Below, piece by piece: positions 43,425-50,927 of a DNA stretch of 50,927 nt (position 1 is the first letter of the stretch; every line of letters begins with the position of its first letter). The translations under genes and the position numbers were made by a program. Under the pieces are notes generated by a model. The model saw nothing but the letters and a program-made list of their open reading frames with translations, ran no database searches and was not told the DNA's origin. Source of the DNA: Acidulodesulfobacterium_A sp049965795 (lineage in GTDB: Bacteria; SZUA-79; Acidulodesulfobacterales; Acidulodesulfobacteraceae); contig JBMFVW010000011.1 in the NCBI GenBank assembly GCA_049965795.1, positions 1 through 50,927 on the forward strand. The letters run 5' to 3'.

Positions 43425-45695
43425 ATGAGCATTTCAACAAACGAAAACCTTGTAACGGTTAATCCCTCCAGCGATTTCAGTGCCTTAAACAATATAATAG
43501 AGCTCTTTAGAAATAATATAAATACTCTTGACGATATAAGCATAGAAGAAATTCATACCGAAAAGTTTAAACTGCTCAAAAAGGCTTATGCATTTTCCAA
43601 AAAAATGCACCAAGGACAAAAAAGAGTGTCCGGCGAACCTTACCTCACCCATCCGATCGAAGTTGCCGCTATAGTTGCAGGCTTAAGGATGGATTGCGCT
43701 TCTGTAGTTTCCGCTCTTTTGCACGATACGGTAGAAGATACTTTAACGACGATAGAAGATATTAAATCCGAATTCGGCGAAGAAGTCGCTTTCATAGTAG
43801 ACGGGCTTACTAAATTAGGCAAACTGAACTTTAAAACATCCGAAGAACTCGAAGCCGAAAATATCAGAAAAATGATAGTCGCAATGGCTAAGGATATAAG
43901 GGTTATAATTATAAAATTAGCAGACAGACTTCATAATTTGCGGACTTTAGAAGCTCTTCCGAGAGAAAAACAGATTAAAATAGCGCAGGAAACCTTAGAT
44001 ATTTATGCCCCTTTAGCTAACAGGCTCGGAATATTTTTTATAAAAAGCGAGCTGGAAGATCTTTCCCTTAAATATTTAAATCCGCAGGTATATAAAGATT
44101 TATCTTTCAAAATAAACAAAAAAAAGACGGAAAGAGAGAAATATATAGAAAAAGTTACGGATATTCTTAAAGAATATTTAGAAAAACATAATCTTAAAGC
44201 GGAAATATACGGAAGGCCTAAGCATTTTTACAGCATCTACAAGAAAATGATGGGACAGCACGTCAGCTTTGAGGATATTTATGATTTACTGGCGCTTAGA
44301 ATAATAGTGGATAATGAAACCGAATGCTATGAAGCTCTTGGCATAGTTCACTCGATCTGGAAACCTATTTCCGGAAGGATTAAGGATTATATCGCCATGC
44401 CTAAGGCAAATCTATACCGCTCTTTACATACGACGGTAATAGGTCCTGAAGGTATGAGGGTAGAAATTCAAATCAGGACTAAGGAAATGCATTTTATAGA
44501 CGAGTTCGGCATAGCTGCGCACTGGAAATATAAAGAAAACGTAAAGGAAGTAGAAAAAGAAGACCTCGAGCAGTTTAACTGGCTAAGACAGCTTGTGGAA
44601 TATCAAAGAGATCTTAAGGATCCGCATGAATTTTTGGACAGCGTAAAAATCGATCTTTTTCAGGAAGAAGTTTACGTTTTCACGCCTAAAGGAAAAGTTA
44701 TAGCACTGCCTAAAGATTCTACGCCTATAGATTTTGCCTACTACATACATACGGAAATAGGCGACAAAACTACCGGAGCTATAGTAAACGGGGTTATAGT
44801 GCCTCTTAGGTATAAGCTTTCAAACGGCGATATAGTGGAAATTTTAACGAAAGAAGGACATCATCCTTCAAACGACTGGTTAAAGTATGCAAAGTCTTCA
44901 AAAGCCATATCTAAAATAAGAAATTATGTCAGGCAGGAGGAAAGAGAATTAAGCATTGCCGCCGGTAAAGAAAATTTAGAAAAGGAATTTAAAAAATTAG
45001 AAAATAAATCTTTAGATTTTAAGGAATTATTATTTTTAACGATGCAGAAACTTTCGTTAAAAACCGAGGAAGAATTGTTTGCGGGCATCGGTTACGGTAA
45101 ATATTCCCCTCAATATATATTTTCTCTGTCCATACCGAATTATAAAAAGACCGACAAGCTGTCATTAATTACAAAAACGACCGGAAACGTAATAAATAAA
45201 ATTATTCAAAAAATTAAGCCAAGTTCGACAAAAAACGATGCTATAGTTTCTTCGCTTGGAGACGGACTTCTTTTTAAGCTTGCCGGGTGCTGCCGTCCTA
45301 TACCCGGAGATGATATCGTAGGATTTATTTCAAGAGGCAGGGGGGTTATAGTCCATAAAACAGACTGCAGGAATATAATAGGAATAGACGAAAGCAGGCT
45401 TATAAGCGTTAAGTGGAAAGAAACCTCCAAAAATAAATCAAATTTATCCAAAGCGGAATTATTCGAAACAAAAATAAGGATTATAACCGACGATAAAAAA
45501 GGCGTTTTAGCCGATATAGCTTCTTTGATATCTGCCAAAGGTGCTAATATATCAAAAGCGCAGGTCAGAACTCTTATAGACGGAAGAGCGGTTCATTTGT
45601 TCGATATCGAAGTTAGAGATAACAAACAGGCAGAATCTATCATTGACGGCATTAAATCTATTAAAGGAGTGATAAAGGTAAACAGGGTAACTTAA
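43425..45695 (+). CDS. Bifunctional (p)ppGpp synthetase/hydrolase, RelA/SpoT family
   Basis: The 756-residue Rel protein contains the HD hydrolase domain (YLTHPIEVAAI; LLHDTVEDT, about 98-106; KLADRLHNLRTL), the synthetase domain (EDIYDLLALRIIV; GRIKDYIAMPKANLYRSLHT, about 317; VEIQIRTKEM), a TGS domain (about 413-473), the zinc-finger AGCCRPIPGDDIVGF (about 620) and a C-terminal ACT domain (about 684-756). The RxKD form of the synthetase loop is the one seen in bifunctional enzymes, so it should both make and degrade ppGpp. It follows rpoZ by 19 bases. There is an N-terminal extension of about 30 residues. Confidence 0.95.
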   Translation: MSISTNENLVTVNPSSDFSALNNIIELFRNNINTLDDISIEEIHTEKFKLLKKAYAFSKKMHQGQKRVSGEPYLTHPIEVAAIVAGLRMDCASVVSALLHDTVEDTLTTIEDIKSEFGEEVAFIVDGLTKLGKLNFKTSEELEAENIRKMIVAMAKDIRVIIIKLADRLHNLRTLEALPREKQIKIAQETLDIYAPLANRLGIFFIKSELEDLSLKYLNPQVYKDLSFKINKKKTEREKYIEKVTDILKEYLEKHNLKAEIYGRPKHFYSIYKKMMGQHVSFEDIYDLLALRIIVDNETECYEALGIVHSIWKPISGRIKDYIAMPKANLYRSLHTTVIGPEGMRVEIQIRTKEMHFIDEFGIAAHWKYKENVKEVEKEDLEQFNWLRQLVEYQRDLKDPHEFLDSVKIDLFQEEVYVFTPKGKVIALPKDSTPIDFAYYIHTEIGDKTTGAIVNGVIVPLRYKLSNGDIVEILTKEGHHPSNDWLKYAKSSKAISKIRNYVRQEERELSIAAGKENLEKEFKKLENKSLDFKELLFLTMQKLSLKTEEELFAGIGYGKYSPQYIFSLSIPNYKKTDKLSLITKTTGNVINKIIQKIKPSSTKNDAIVSSLGDGLLFKLAGCCRPIPGDDIVGFISRGRGVIVHKTDCRNIIGIDESRLISVKWKETSKNKSNLSKAELFETKIRIITDDKKGVLADIASLISAKGANISKAQVRTLIDGRAVHLFDIEVRDNKQAESIIDGIKSIKGVIKVNRVT

Positions 45696-45782
45696 AAATT
45701 ATAAAGCCTTAAATAACGGTAGCGGTTATTATTCTTCATTTTCCAAAACAATAAATACAGATATAAATGAAAGCGAAAGACT

Positions 45783-45839
45783 GCGAAGCGGGAGAGATAT
45801 TAAAGCCCGGGCTAAAAAATATATCCTCTCACGCTTCGC
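45783..45839. terminator. Large inverted repeat, likely bidirectional terminator after relA/spoT
   Basis: GCGAAGCGGGAGAGATAT and its near-complement ATATCCTCTCACGCTTCGC flank a second palindrome, AGCCCGGGCT (45804-45813). The stem has one mismatch and one bulge in about 18 pairs. It lies between convergent genes (relA/spoT and the DUF2892 gene). AT-rich sequence rather than a pure T-run follows on both strands, so the terminator role is an inference from position and stability. Confidence 0.6.
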
Positions 45840-45848
45840 CTAATTATT

Positions 45849-46061
45849 TTACTTTTCGCATTTTTTACACGTGTTTATTCCAAGTAATGTATATAATGCG
45901 CAAAAGCCCGTAAGTCCGGTAATTAAAGCTATTAAACCGACTATTATAAGTATAATTCCCAATACTTCTGCGCCCTTAAGCGCTAATGCTCCGACAACTA
46001 TTAAAACTATTCCGAGAATAACTCTTATTACTCTGTCGGTGCCGCTTTCATTTGTCTTCAT
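45849..46061 (-). CDS. Small DUF2892 membrane protein
   Basis: The 70-residue protein opens MKTNESGTDRVIRVILG, has two hydrophobic helices (about 11-30 and 32-52), and closes with GFCALYTLLGINTCKKCEK. The G-F-C-x-L-Y-x-L-L-G-I-N-T pattern is diagnostic of DUF2892, the membrane part of YgaP-type rhodanese fusions that also occurs alone. A C-x-x-C pair ends the protein. The function is unknown. An AAGGGGG Shine-Dalgarno precedes the ATG. It converges on relA/spoT. Confidence 0.88.
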   Translation of the reverse strand: MKTNESGTDRVIRVILGIVLIVVGALALKGAEVLGIILIIVGLIALITGLTGFCALYTLLGINTCKKCEK

Positions 46062-46367
46062 GCTATACCCCCTTATTGTTAAAAAAATAATTTAATTAAA
46101 TTTAAAAATTAAATATGAATATATGGATAATCATATCTATTGATTAGTCTATCATATTTTTTAAAAAAAGCAATTAATTATATTGGCATTTATAATGCTT
46201 TAATTCAGCGGACTAAGCCTATTTATAAAACAGCTTATTTATCATTAGGTAATTTTATAAAATTTATTATAGAGTTTATTATTGACTAAAAACGCTAAAA
46301 GTTATAGTATATCAGCTGATTCATAGGCTTAGCGATTAAAATAATAGTTAAATAATTAAAAAATTAA
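46062..46367. other. 306-bp non-coding AT-rich region with promoter and 10-bp inverted repeats
   Basis: No supported gene is present. CTAAGCCTAT (46213-46222) and ATAGGCTTAG (46323-46332) are exact inverted repeats enclosing 100 bases, which could be the ends of a degenerate MITE. Within them lies the promoter-like TTGACT (46282-46287), a 17-base spacer and TAGTAT (46305-46310), reading toward the radical SAM gene, followed by the palindrome TCAGCTGA. Confidence 0.5.
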
Positions 46368-48473
46368 ATGACGAAAAAAATAAAAAATAGAATTGCATTT
46401 TACGTTGATTATGAAAGCTTTAATTCCAAAGAAGCGCCGCCTATCCTTTTTTTTATTTCTTTTTTGAGAAATAAAGGTTATGAAGTAGATTTTTTTGCAT
46501 CGGAAAAAAAGCTTCTTGAAGGATTTGAAAATGCCGCAAAATCAGTAATGCATTATGATGTATGCCTTCTTTCTTTAATGAGTTCCGATAAATTAAGAAA
46601 AATACTCCAGACGGCTATTAAAGTTAAAGAATACAGTCCTTTTACGGTTAACGTTCTTGGGGGAACAGGAGTTTACGGCTATTATAAAGATCTTATAGAA
46701 GCAGAAGGCGTAGATATTGCAATAGAAGGCGACGCAGAAAAAATTCTTCCCGCAGTATTAGAAAGTATAGTCAATGTACTGGACCAAAATAACGTTTCGG
46801 ATTTAAATAATAACGGAGATTATAAGACGGGCGGTATTAATTCGTTAATTTTCCAAAATTATCCGGAAAAATTAACATCAGGAATAACGCGTCAGGAAGC
46901 ATATTATTGCACGCCCGAACATATGAACTTATTGTTTAAACGAAAAGGGCGCTATCTCTCTCCTATCTTGAAAATACCGGAAAATATTTTTTTTGAAAGA
47001 ATATTCTCAGGATATACTGTAAAATGTCCGATTTCAAATACCGCCATAAAATTAAACGACGGGAACATCAGATTTTTTGAAAAAATAGACGCTTCGCATG
47101 AAGATTTTAGCCTATTTTATTCAAATTATAAAAATATAATGACCGAAGATGAATTTGTCGAGACGATATTACCTTTTCCGACGGAAAGCGAGATAAATGC
47201 AGAATATACTGATTATCCTTGGGATATTTACGACGATTTCAAGTTTGAATCCGTCGGTTTATATGCTCAAAGAGGCTGCAACTGGGGACAATGCACTTAC
47301 TGTTCTATAGTAAACTATAAATACAGAAAATTAAGCGTAAAACTTCTTTTAAAAGTTTTAAAAGAAGCTGACAGCCATAATGTTTACGGTTTTAGTTTCG
47401 ACGATGATCTTTTTGTCCAGAATAAAATATGGCTTAATGAATTTTTGGACGGTATTATCGCCGGAAAGTTTAACAAAAAATTCAGTTTTACGGCTATGTT
47501 TAAAGTAGAGCATATTACGGAGGAAGATATTTTAAATAAGCTGAAGCAGGCTAATTTTACCAAAATTCAAATAGGCGTAGAAAGTTTTCTGCCCGAAAAA
47601 ATTTCATATTTTTTAAAAACAAAAAAAAACAAAGAACGGTCATATATAGATAAAGCAAAAAAAATTATAGATTATTGCGCATCTATAAAAATCGTTCCTT
47701 CGTCTTTTATTATTTTGACTATACCCGATAAAAATTTCAGCTTATTCGATATTGTATCCGAAATGGGAGAAATTATAGATGTTATAATCGACGTTTACGA
47801 CAGACATAAGGTTGTTTCCGTTTTTTTGTTTAACGACTTTATAAATGCATATCCGAATGCCCCTTTATTAAATCGCCATGCTTACTCTAAATTTATAGTT
47901 CCGCTATGCGGCGAAATAAAAAAAGTTAAAAACGAAGAAGGCGCTAATACGGATACGTTAAATTTAAAAACTATAGAAGTGCCTTATCTTTATAAATTTG
48001 AAAACTTAAAAATTGCTCATTTTATTGATTTGCTTATAAAAAATAAAAATACAGATAAATCAAACAAGATAAAAACTGCAGAAGAAACCGACATAAACGA
48101 AATGTTTGTAAATATAGTCAATATTCTTAATTCTCTTAACGCCGCTTTCGATTTATACGGAACCCCCGAATTTTTATTATACGATATTATAGACGGCTTA
48201 ATTGCGACATACGACGGAAATGACGATATAATAAAAAAAATTATAACGGAATATTTTAACGTAAGCGATATAAATAAATTTAAAAACTATATAGCTTCGG
48301 GCAAAATAGACCGAAATAATGCCGTAGAAATTTTCAGTTCAATAATAGCCGGTTTTGACGAACTAAAAGAGCGGCAGGAAGAAAAAAAGCTGAGAGGCAA
48401 ATTTATTACCGGCGTTTTAAATGAGAGGTTGGGAGCATTTATAAAGCAATATTATAATAATTTGCAATTATAA
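46368..48473 (+). CDS. Cobalamin-binding-like radical SAM protein of unknown function
   Basis: The 701-residue protein has three parts. Residues 1-135 resemble a B12-binding Rossmann domain (NVLGGTGVYGYYKDLIEAEG, then DIAIEGDAEK in place of the usual GEGE), but no D-x-H-x-x-G cobalamin-ligand motif is seen. The radical SAM core follows, with cysteines 304, 309 and 312 in RGCNWGQCTYCSI, a C-x4-C-x2-C spacing rather than the usual C-x3-C-x2-C; GFSFDDDLF and KIQIGVESF are standard barrel strands. The C-terminal 250 residues match nothing I know. The RGC-x-WG-x-C-x-[FY]-C form recalls RiPP-modifying or tandem-domain radical SAM enzymes. It stands alone, with its own promoter and no Shine-Dalgarno. 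Confidence 0.8.
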   Translation: MTKKIKNRIAFYVDYESFNSKEAPPILFFISFLRNKGYEVDFFASEKKLLEGFENAAKSVMHYDVCLLSLMSSDKLRKILQTAIKVKEYSPFTVNVLGGTGVYGYYKDLIEAEGVDIAIEGDAEKILPAVLESIVNVLDQNNVSDLNNNGDYKTGGINSLIFQNYPEKLTSGITRQEAYYCTPEHMNLLFKRKGRYLSPILKIPENIFFERIFSGYTVKCPISNTAIKLNDGNIRFFEKIDASHEDFSLFYSNYKNIMTEDEFVETILPFPTESEINAEYTDYPWDIYDDFKFESVGLYAQRGCNWGQCTYCSIVNYKYRKLSVKLLLKVLKEADSHNVYGFSFDDDLFVQNKIWLNEFLDGIIAGKFNKKFSFTAMFKVEHITEEDILNKLKQANFTKIQIGVESFLPEKISYFLKTKKNKERSYIDKAKKIIDYCASIKIVPSSFIILTIPDKNFSLFDIVSEMGEIIDVIIDVYDRHKVVSVFLFNDFINAYPNAPLLNRHAYSKFIVPLCGEIKKVKNEEGANTDTLNLKTIEVPYLYKFENLKIAHFIDLLIKNKNTDKSNKIKTAEETDINEMFVNIVNILNSLNAAFDLYGTPEFLLYDIIDGLIATYDGNDDIIKKIITEYFNVSDINKFKNYIASGKIDRNNAVEIFSSIIAGFDELKERQEEKKLRGKFITGVLNERLGAFIKQYYNNLQL

Positions 48474-48584
48474 TATTGCTTTAATAAGTCGTTAAAATTT
48501 GTTATCTGCATAAACCGTTATTATATTCTGCCGGTTTAATTTAATGTCGGCGGCAGAGTGTATATTGTGTTATTTATTGCCGCT

Positions 48585-49492
48585 TTATTTATCCTTATCC
48601 TTATTTTTATCCGCAAGCATTTGCAGAGCCTTAAGATAGCTTGTCTTAAGCCTGTTGAAAGATTTAGCCAATAAACCAATTTCGTCGTTTCCTTTTACTT
48701 TAAAATTTTCGTTCGATTTTCCCATTGAAACATCCTCGGCTAATTTAGTCATTTCATGAATAGGTTTAATTATGGCTTTATTGATAAAAAACAGCGCTAC
48801 AATAAATGCCAAAAATGGAAGAATAAATATTGCCAATACTATTATTAAAGAACTTTTTAACGCAACTTTGTCCATATATTTTGTTGGAACCAAGACGCTT
48901 AGCGAGCCGACGACTTGTCCTGCTTTCCAATGCCAGCCGTGCGTACTGCCGTATTTTTTAACTATAGCTTGAGTAATAGGGGACTTGTTTTCTGTATTGC
49001 CGTGACAAATCATGCATCCATTTTTTGCGACTACCGGTTTCATAACGTAAAAGTAGGAACGTCCCTTAAAAACATGATAGCCGCTTAATGATTTAATATC
49101 GGGATTGTTTATGAATTCTTGTATAATTTTTTGCTGAAACGGATTTGCTTTATTTTTTAAATTTAACGGGTTTAAAGTAGGTTCGGAATATATGTAATGG
49201 GGAAGAAATTTTTTAATAAGTTTTGCAACGCCAAGAGCTAAAAATGTAGCAGATTCCGCCTGCATAACAAATTTAGGGGTAGCTTTCATGACGGCAGGTC
49301 TTAATTCGTTGGAAGTATAATCTCTTGCCGATTTTTCTGCATATAAAACCATAGTAGCTTCGTGTGTCAGTTCGTTTTTTTAAATTTTTGAATATAATAA
49401 AAAGAAACGGCGGCAACTAAAAGATTAGCGCCGAAACCGATAATTATCATAATTACGGCAAATTTTGTCCTTAAAGAAGCATTTTTAAACAT
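48585..49492 (-). pseudogene. DUF3365 (Tll0287-like) heme-domain/HAMP sensor, frameshifted
   Basis: An N-terminal frame starts at ATG 49492 behind AGAGGGGG and encodes MFKNASLRTKFAVIMIIIG..., a membrane anchor, but stops at 49367. The main frame (internal ATG 49352) continues with a Tll0287-like domain holding a heme c motif CMICH (113-117 of that frame), a second membrane helix (about 160-185) and a HAMP domain (KPIHEMTKLAEDV onward). The frames meet at seven A (49375-49381): one more A would join them into one 302-residue protein reading QKFKKNELTHEATM. As written, the anchor is lost. A sequencing error, a true mutation, or slippage on the A-run are all possible. No kinase or methyl-accepting domain follows HAMP. 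Confidence 0.8.
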
Positions 49493-49801
49493 TTCTACCC
49501 CCTCTTTTAACAATACTCAACTTGCTATTTTGATTACGTTCAATTTTTTAACATTAAATTTTAACATAAAAGCATATTAATAAAATTAATTTGATTTTAC
49601 ATTATATTAAATTTTATTTCAATAAAAAAAAAGATATAATTAACCGGTTTATATTTTTATGCAATAACTTTAATAAAAAATATTTATTAAATTCGATAAA
49701 AAAATATTATAATTGTATAATCGTCGATTATTTTATATAAAGTTATTCCGAATAAATTCTTGAAGGAAACTAATGAAACAATATTAACGGGAGACCTATT
49801 A
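49493..49801. other. AT-rich non-coding region upstream of the CxxC protein
   Basis: The region holds a directly repeated TTTTAACAT (near 49546 and 49558), AT-rich runs, and the palindrome and -10 described at 49716-49731. I see no gene in it. An in-frame TTG at 49760 extends the next gene by 14 codons but lacks a ribosome site. Confidence 0.5.
49716..49731 (+). promoter_or_regulatory. -10 element overlapped by a perfect 15-bp palindrome
   Basis: TATAAT (49716-49721) overlaps ATAATCGTCGATTAT (49717-49731), which has perfect 7-base arms around a central T. The site is 71 bases before the CxxC-protein start. An operator covering the -10 would give repression; no -35 close to consensus is visible. 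The binding protein is unknown. Confidence 0.45.
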
Positions 49802-50098
49802 ATGAAAACAGCTAAATTGTTTTTTGAGTGCGAAAAATGCGGACAGCCGTTTGATTTACTAATAAACCGAGGAGATTTTAAACTGATAATAACTGAAAAC
49901 AAGGAATCGCCTAATACATATGTATATGAATTTAATAGAGAATTTTATTGTTGCGGCAAAAGCATAGAGATAAAAATAAGCATAAAGCGTAATAATTTAA
50001 ACGAATATGAAAAGCATGACGTATATTATAAGGGGTTGAGAAATTTTAGAACCGATGATAATTTCGACTCGCTTATAAAAGAGGTGCTTTCCAAATAA
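49802..50098 (+). CDS. Small cysteine-motif protein of unknown function
   Basis: The 98-residue protein starts at ATG 49802, preceded by ACGGGAGAC. It has CEKCGQPFDLL (C-x2-C) near the N-terminus and REFYCCGKSI in the middle, so four cysteines could hold a zinc ion as a small zinc ribbon. The rest is charged and strand-rich. I do not recognize a family. It is followed after 52 bases by another small gene, and both precede a tRNA-Val with an integrase beside it, so they may belong to an accessory region. Confidence 0.7.
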   Translation: MKTAKLFFECEKCGQPFDLLINRGDFKLIITENKESPNTYVYEFNREFYCCGKSIEIKISIKRNNLNEYEKHDVYYKGLRNFRTDDNFDSLIKEVLSK

Positions 50099-50150
50099 AT
50101 CTACTTGCAAGATATATTAAAATATAAATTAAAAAAAGGACGGTCCATAA

Positions 50151-50420
50151 ATGGAAACTGATATGATTAAAGAAAAAATTGAATTAGAAAAAGAAAAAAA
50201 CGATTTAGAAAAACAAGTCTCAGCAATTATAAATCAAAAGGGAAACGGATTCTTCGATAAATATAAGAAAGAAATAGAGCTTGATATCGAGCTTGCAATT
50301 AAAAAATTTGCTTACGAAAAAATAGAAAAAAAAGAAAAAGAAAACGATTTAGACAACATTAAAACCGATATCTTATCATTAAAAGTATTATTGGAATATG
50401 CAGGAAGGAATGACTCATAA
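50151..50420 (+). CDS. Small charged coiled-coil protein of unknown function
   Basis: The 89-residue protein is made largely of Lys and Glu with regular hydrophobic spacing (IELEKEKNDLEKQVSAI at about 8-24; FAYEKIEKKEKENDL later), giving two likely coiled-coil helices separated by NQKGNGFFDKYKK. An AAAAAAGGA Shine-Dalgarno stands about 11 bases before the ATG. There is no signal peptide or cysteine. It shares direction with the CxxC gene upstream, probably in one transcript. I see no homology that would give a role. Confidence 0.65.
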   Translation: METDMIKEKIELEKEKNDLEKQVSAIINQKGNGFFDKYKKEIELDIELAIKKFAYEKIEKKEKENDLDNIKTDILSLKVLLEYAGRNDS

Positions 50421-50532
50421 ATACTGGTTTGTATTCATGCGGACTAACAGTGTGATTCTCGCGTTAATATTTTATAGATTAACTATACATGTTCAAAAAG
50501 AAACTAAAAAGAGCAACGGCCAAAAATCTTTA

Positions 50533-50562
50533 TTGACAAAATAAAAGGATTAATAGTAATAT
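50533..50562 (+). promoter_or_regulatory. Promoter of tRNA-Val
   Basis: TTGACA (50533-50538, full consensus), an 18-base spacer and TAATAT (50557-50562) end 25 bases before the tRNA 5' end, which suits a short leader. Confidence 0.6.
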
Positions 50563-50587
50563 ATATTAGTTTTACTTCCAAATTTTT

Positions 50588-50663
<76 letters not shown>

Positions 50664-50666
50664 GTA

Positions 50667-50927
50667 TTAATAAGGATTTGCTGGTATTGCAATTTCTTCA
50701 TCATACCCAACTGTCACACAAGTGTCACACTTTTTATCCAAAACCGATATTGCCTGCTTTATATGTGCCTGCGATAAATGTGAGTATCTCAAAGTCATTT
50801 TTATATCTTTATGACCTAACAATTCCTTAACCGTCATTAAATCAACTCCTTTCATAACAAGCCTGCTTGCAAACGTATGCCTTAAATCGTGAAAATGAAA
50901 ATCCAGAATATGGCTTTTTCTCAATGC
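50667..50927 (-). CDS. Tyrosine recombinase/integrase, C-terminal fragment (N-terminus off window)
   Basis: About 86 codons are visible from the window edge to TAA at 50667. They hold the second half of a phage-type integrase catalytic domain: FHDLRHTFASRLVMKG (His and Arg of box II), ELLGHKDIKMT (His) and the nucleophile Tyr in LRYSHLS. The tail has C-x2-C (KKCDTCVTV), which is not usual. The start lies outside the window. The gene ends 3 bases from the tRNA-Val CCA, the standard place for an integrase of a tRNA-targeting element, with the element extending to the right. Confidence 0.9.
   Translation of the reverse strand, partial: ALRKSHILDFHFHDLRHTFASRLVMKGVDLMTVKELLGHKDIKMTLRYSHLSQAHIKQAISVLDKKCDTCVTVGYDEEIAIPANPY

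Noticed and set aside
49367..49384. Classical programmed -1 frameshift heptamer in the heme-sensor gene
   Set aside because: The zero-frame codons are TTT AAA AAA ACG, so the heptamer is T AAA AAA and P-site re-pairing would be poor; slippage by RNA polymerase or a simple indel is more likely, and the event is reported as unresolved.

Overview
The window comes from an AT-rich chromosome of a Gram-negative (diderm) bacterium. Diderm signs are a TolC-type outer-membrane lipoprotein with an RND pump, a BamE-like lipoprotein, a lytic transglycosylase, an ADP-heptose-pathway sugar kinase and two GT9 heptosyltransferase-like enzymes. GatCAB indicates tRNA-dependent amidation, and a RemA (DUF370) gene sits beside gmk-rpoZ-relA/spoT. 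Together this resembles deltaproteobacterial (Desulfobacterota-like) lineages; the taxon is an inference of low confidence. Coding density is high. Many genes have no Shine-Dalgarno sequence, only an AT-rich leader.

Layout. 1-1124: a partial iron-dependent alcohol dehydrogenase (minus strand). 1316-6341: the phosphate uptake locus pstS, pstC, pstA, pstB, phoU, preceded by a four-repeat Pho box and interrupted after pstS by two palindromic elements. 6338-12167: a tripartite RND efflux system, with the outer-membrane factor divergent from the adaptor-pump pair and a palindrome inside the shared control region. 12191-14110: two Dpp/Opp-type permease genes, unusually divergent and without their ATPases or binding protein. 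14316-22882: envelope and housekeeping genes (BamE-like lipoprotein, dapF, lytic transglycosylase, ligA, beta-propeller protein, UbiB/AarF kinase). 22901-34325: glmU, glmS, a UvrD/PcrA helicase, gatC-gatA-gatB, mtnA and ilvE. 34335-42133: 3-methyladenine DNA glycosylase, then a surface-polysaccharide cluster (GT2, polysaccharide deacetylase, two GT9, a GT2-like, a GT4, heptose kinase). 42170-45695: remA, gmk, rpoZ, relA/spoT, a gene order linking nucleotide metabolism and the stringent response. 45849-50927: an accessory-looking end with a DUF2892 protein, a stand-alone cobalamin-binding-like radical SAM protein with unusual cysteine spacing, a heme-domain/HAMP sensor broken by a frameshift in a run of seven A, two small unknown proteins, tRNA-Val(GAC), and the C-terminal half of a tyrosine recombinase lying directly against the tRNA 3' end, which suggests that an integrated element begins there and continues out of the window.

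Points of most interest are the radical SAM gene, the frameshifted heme sensor, the tRNA-Val/integrase junction, a three-copy intergenic repeat always in the same orientation upstream of a gene, the Pho box, and several families of palindromic repeats. I found no CRISPR array, rRNA or complete insertion sequence.
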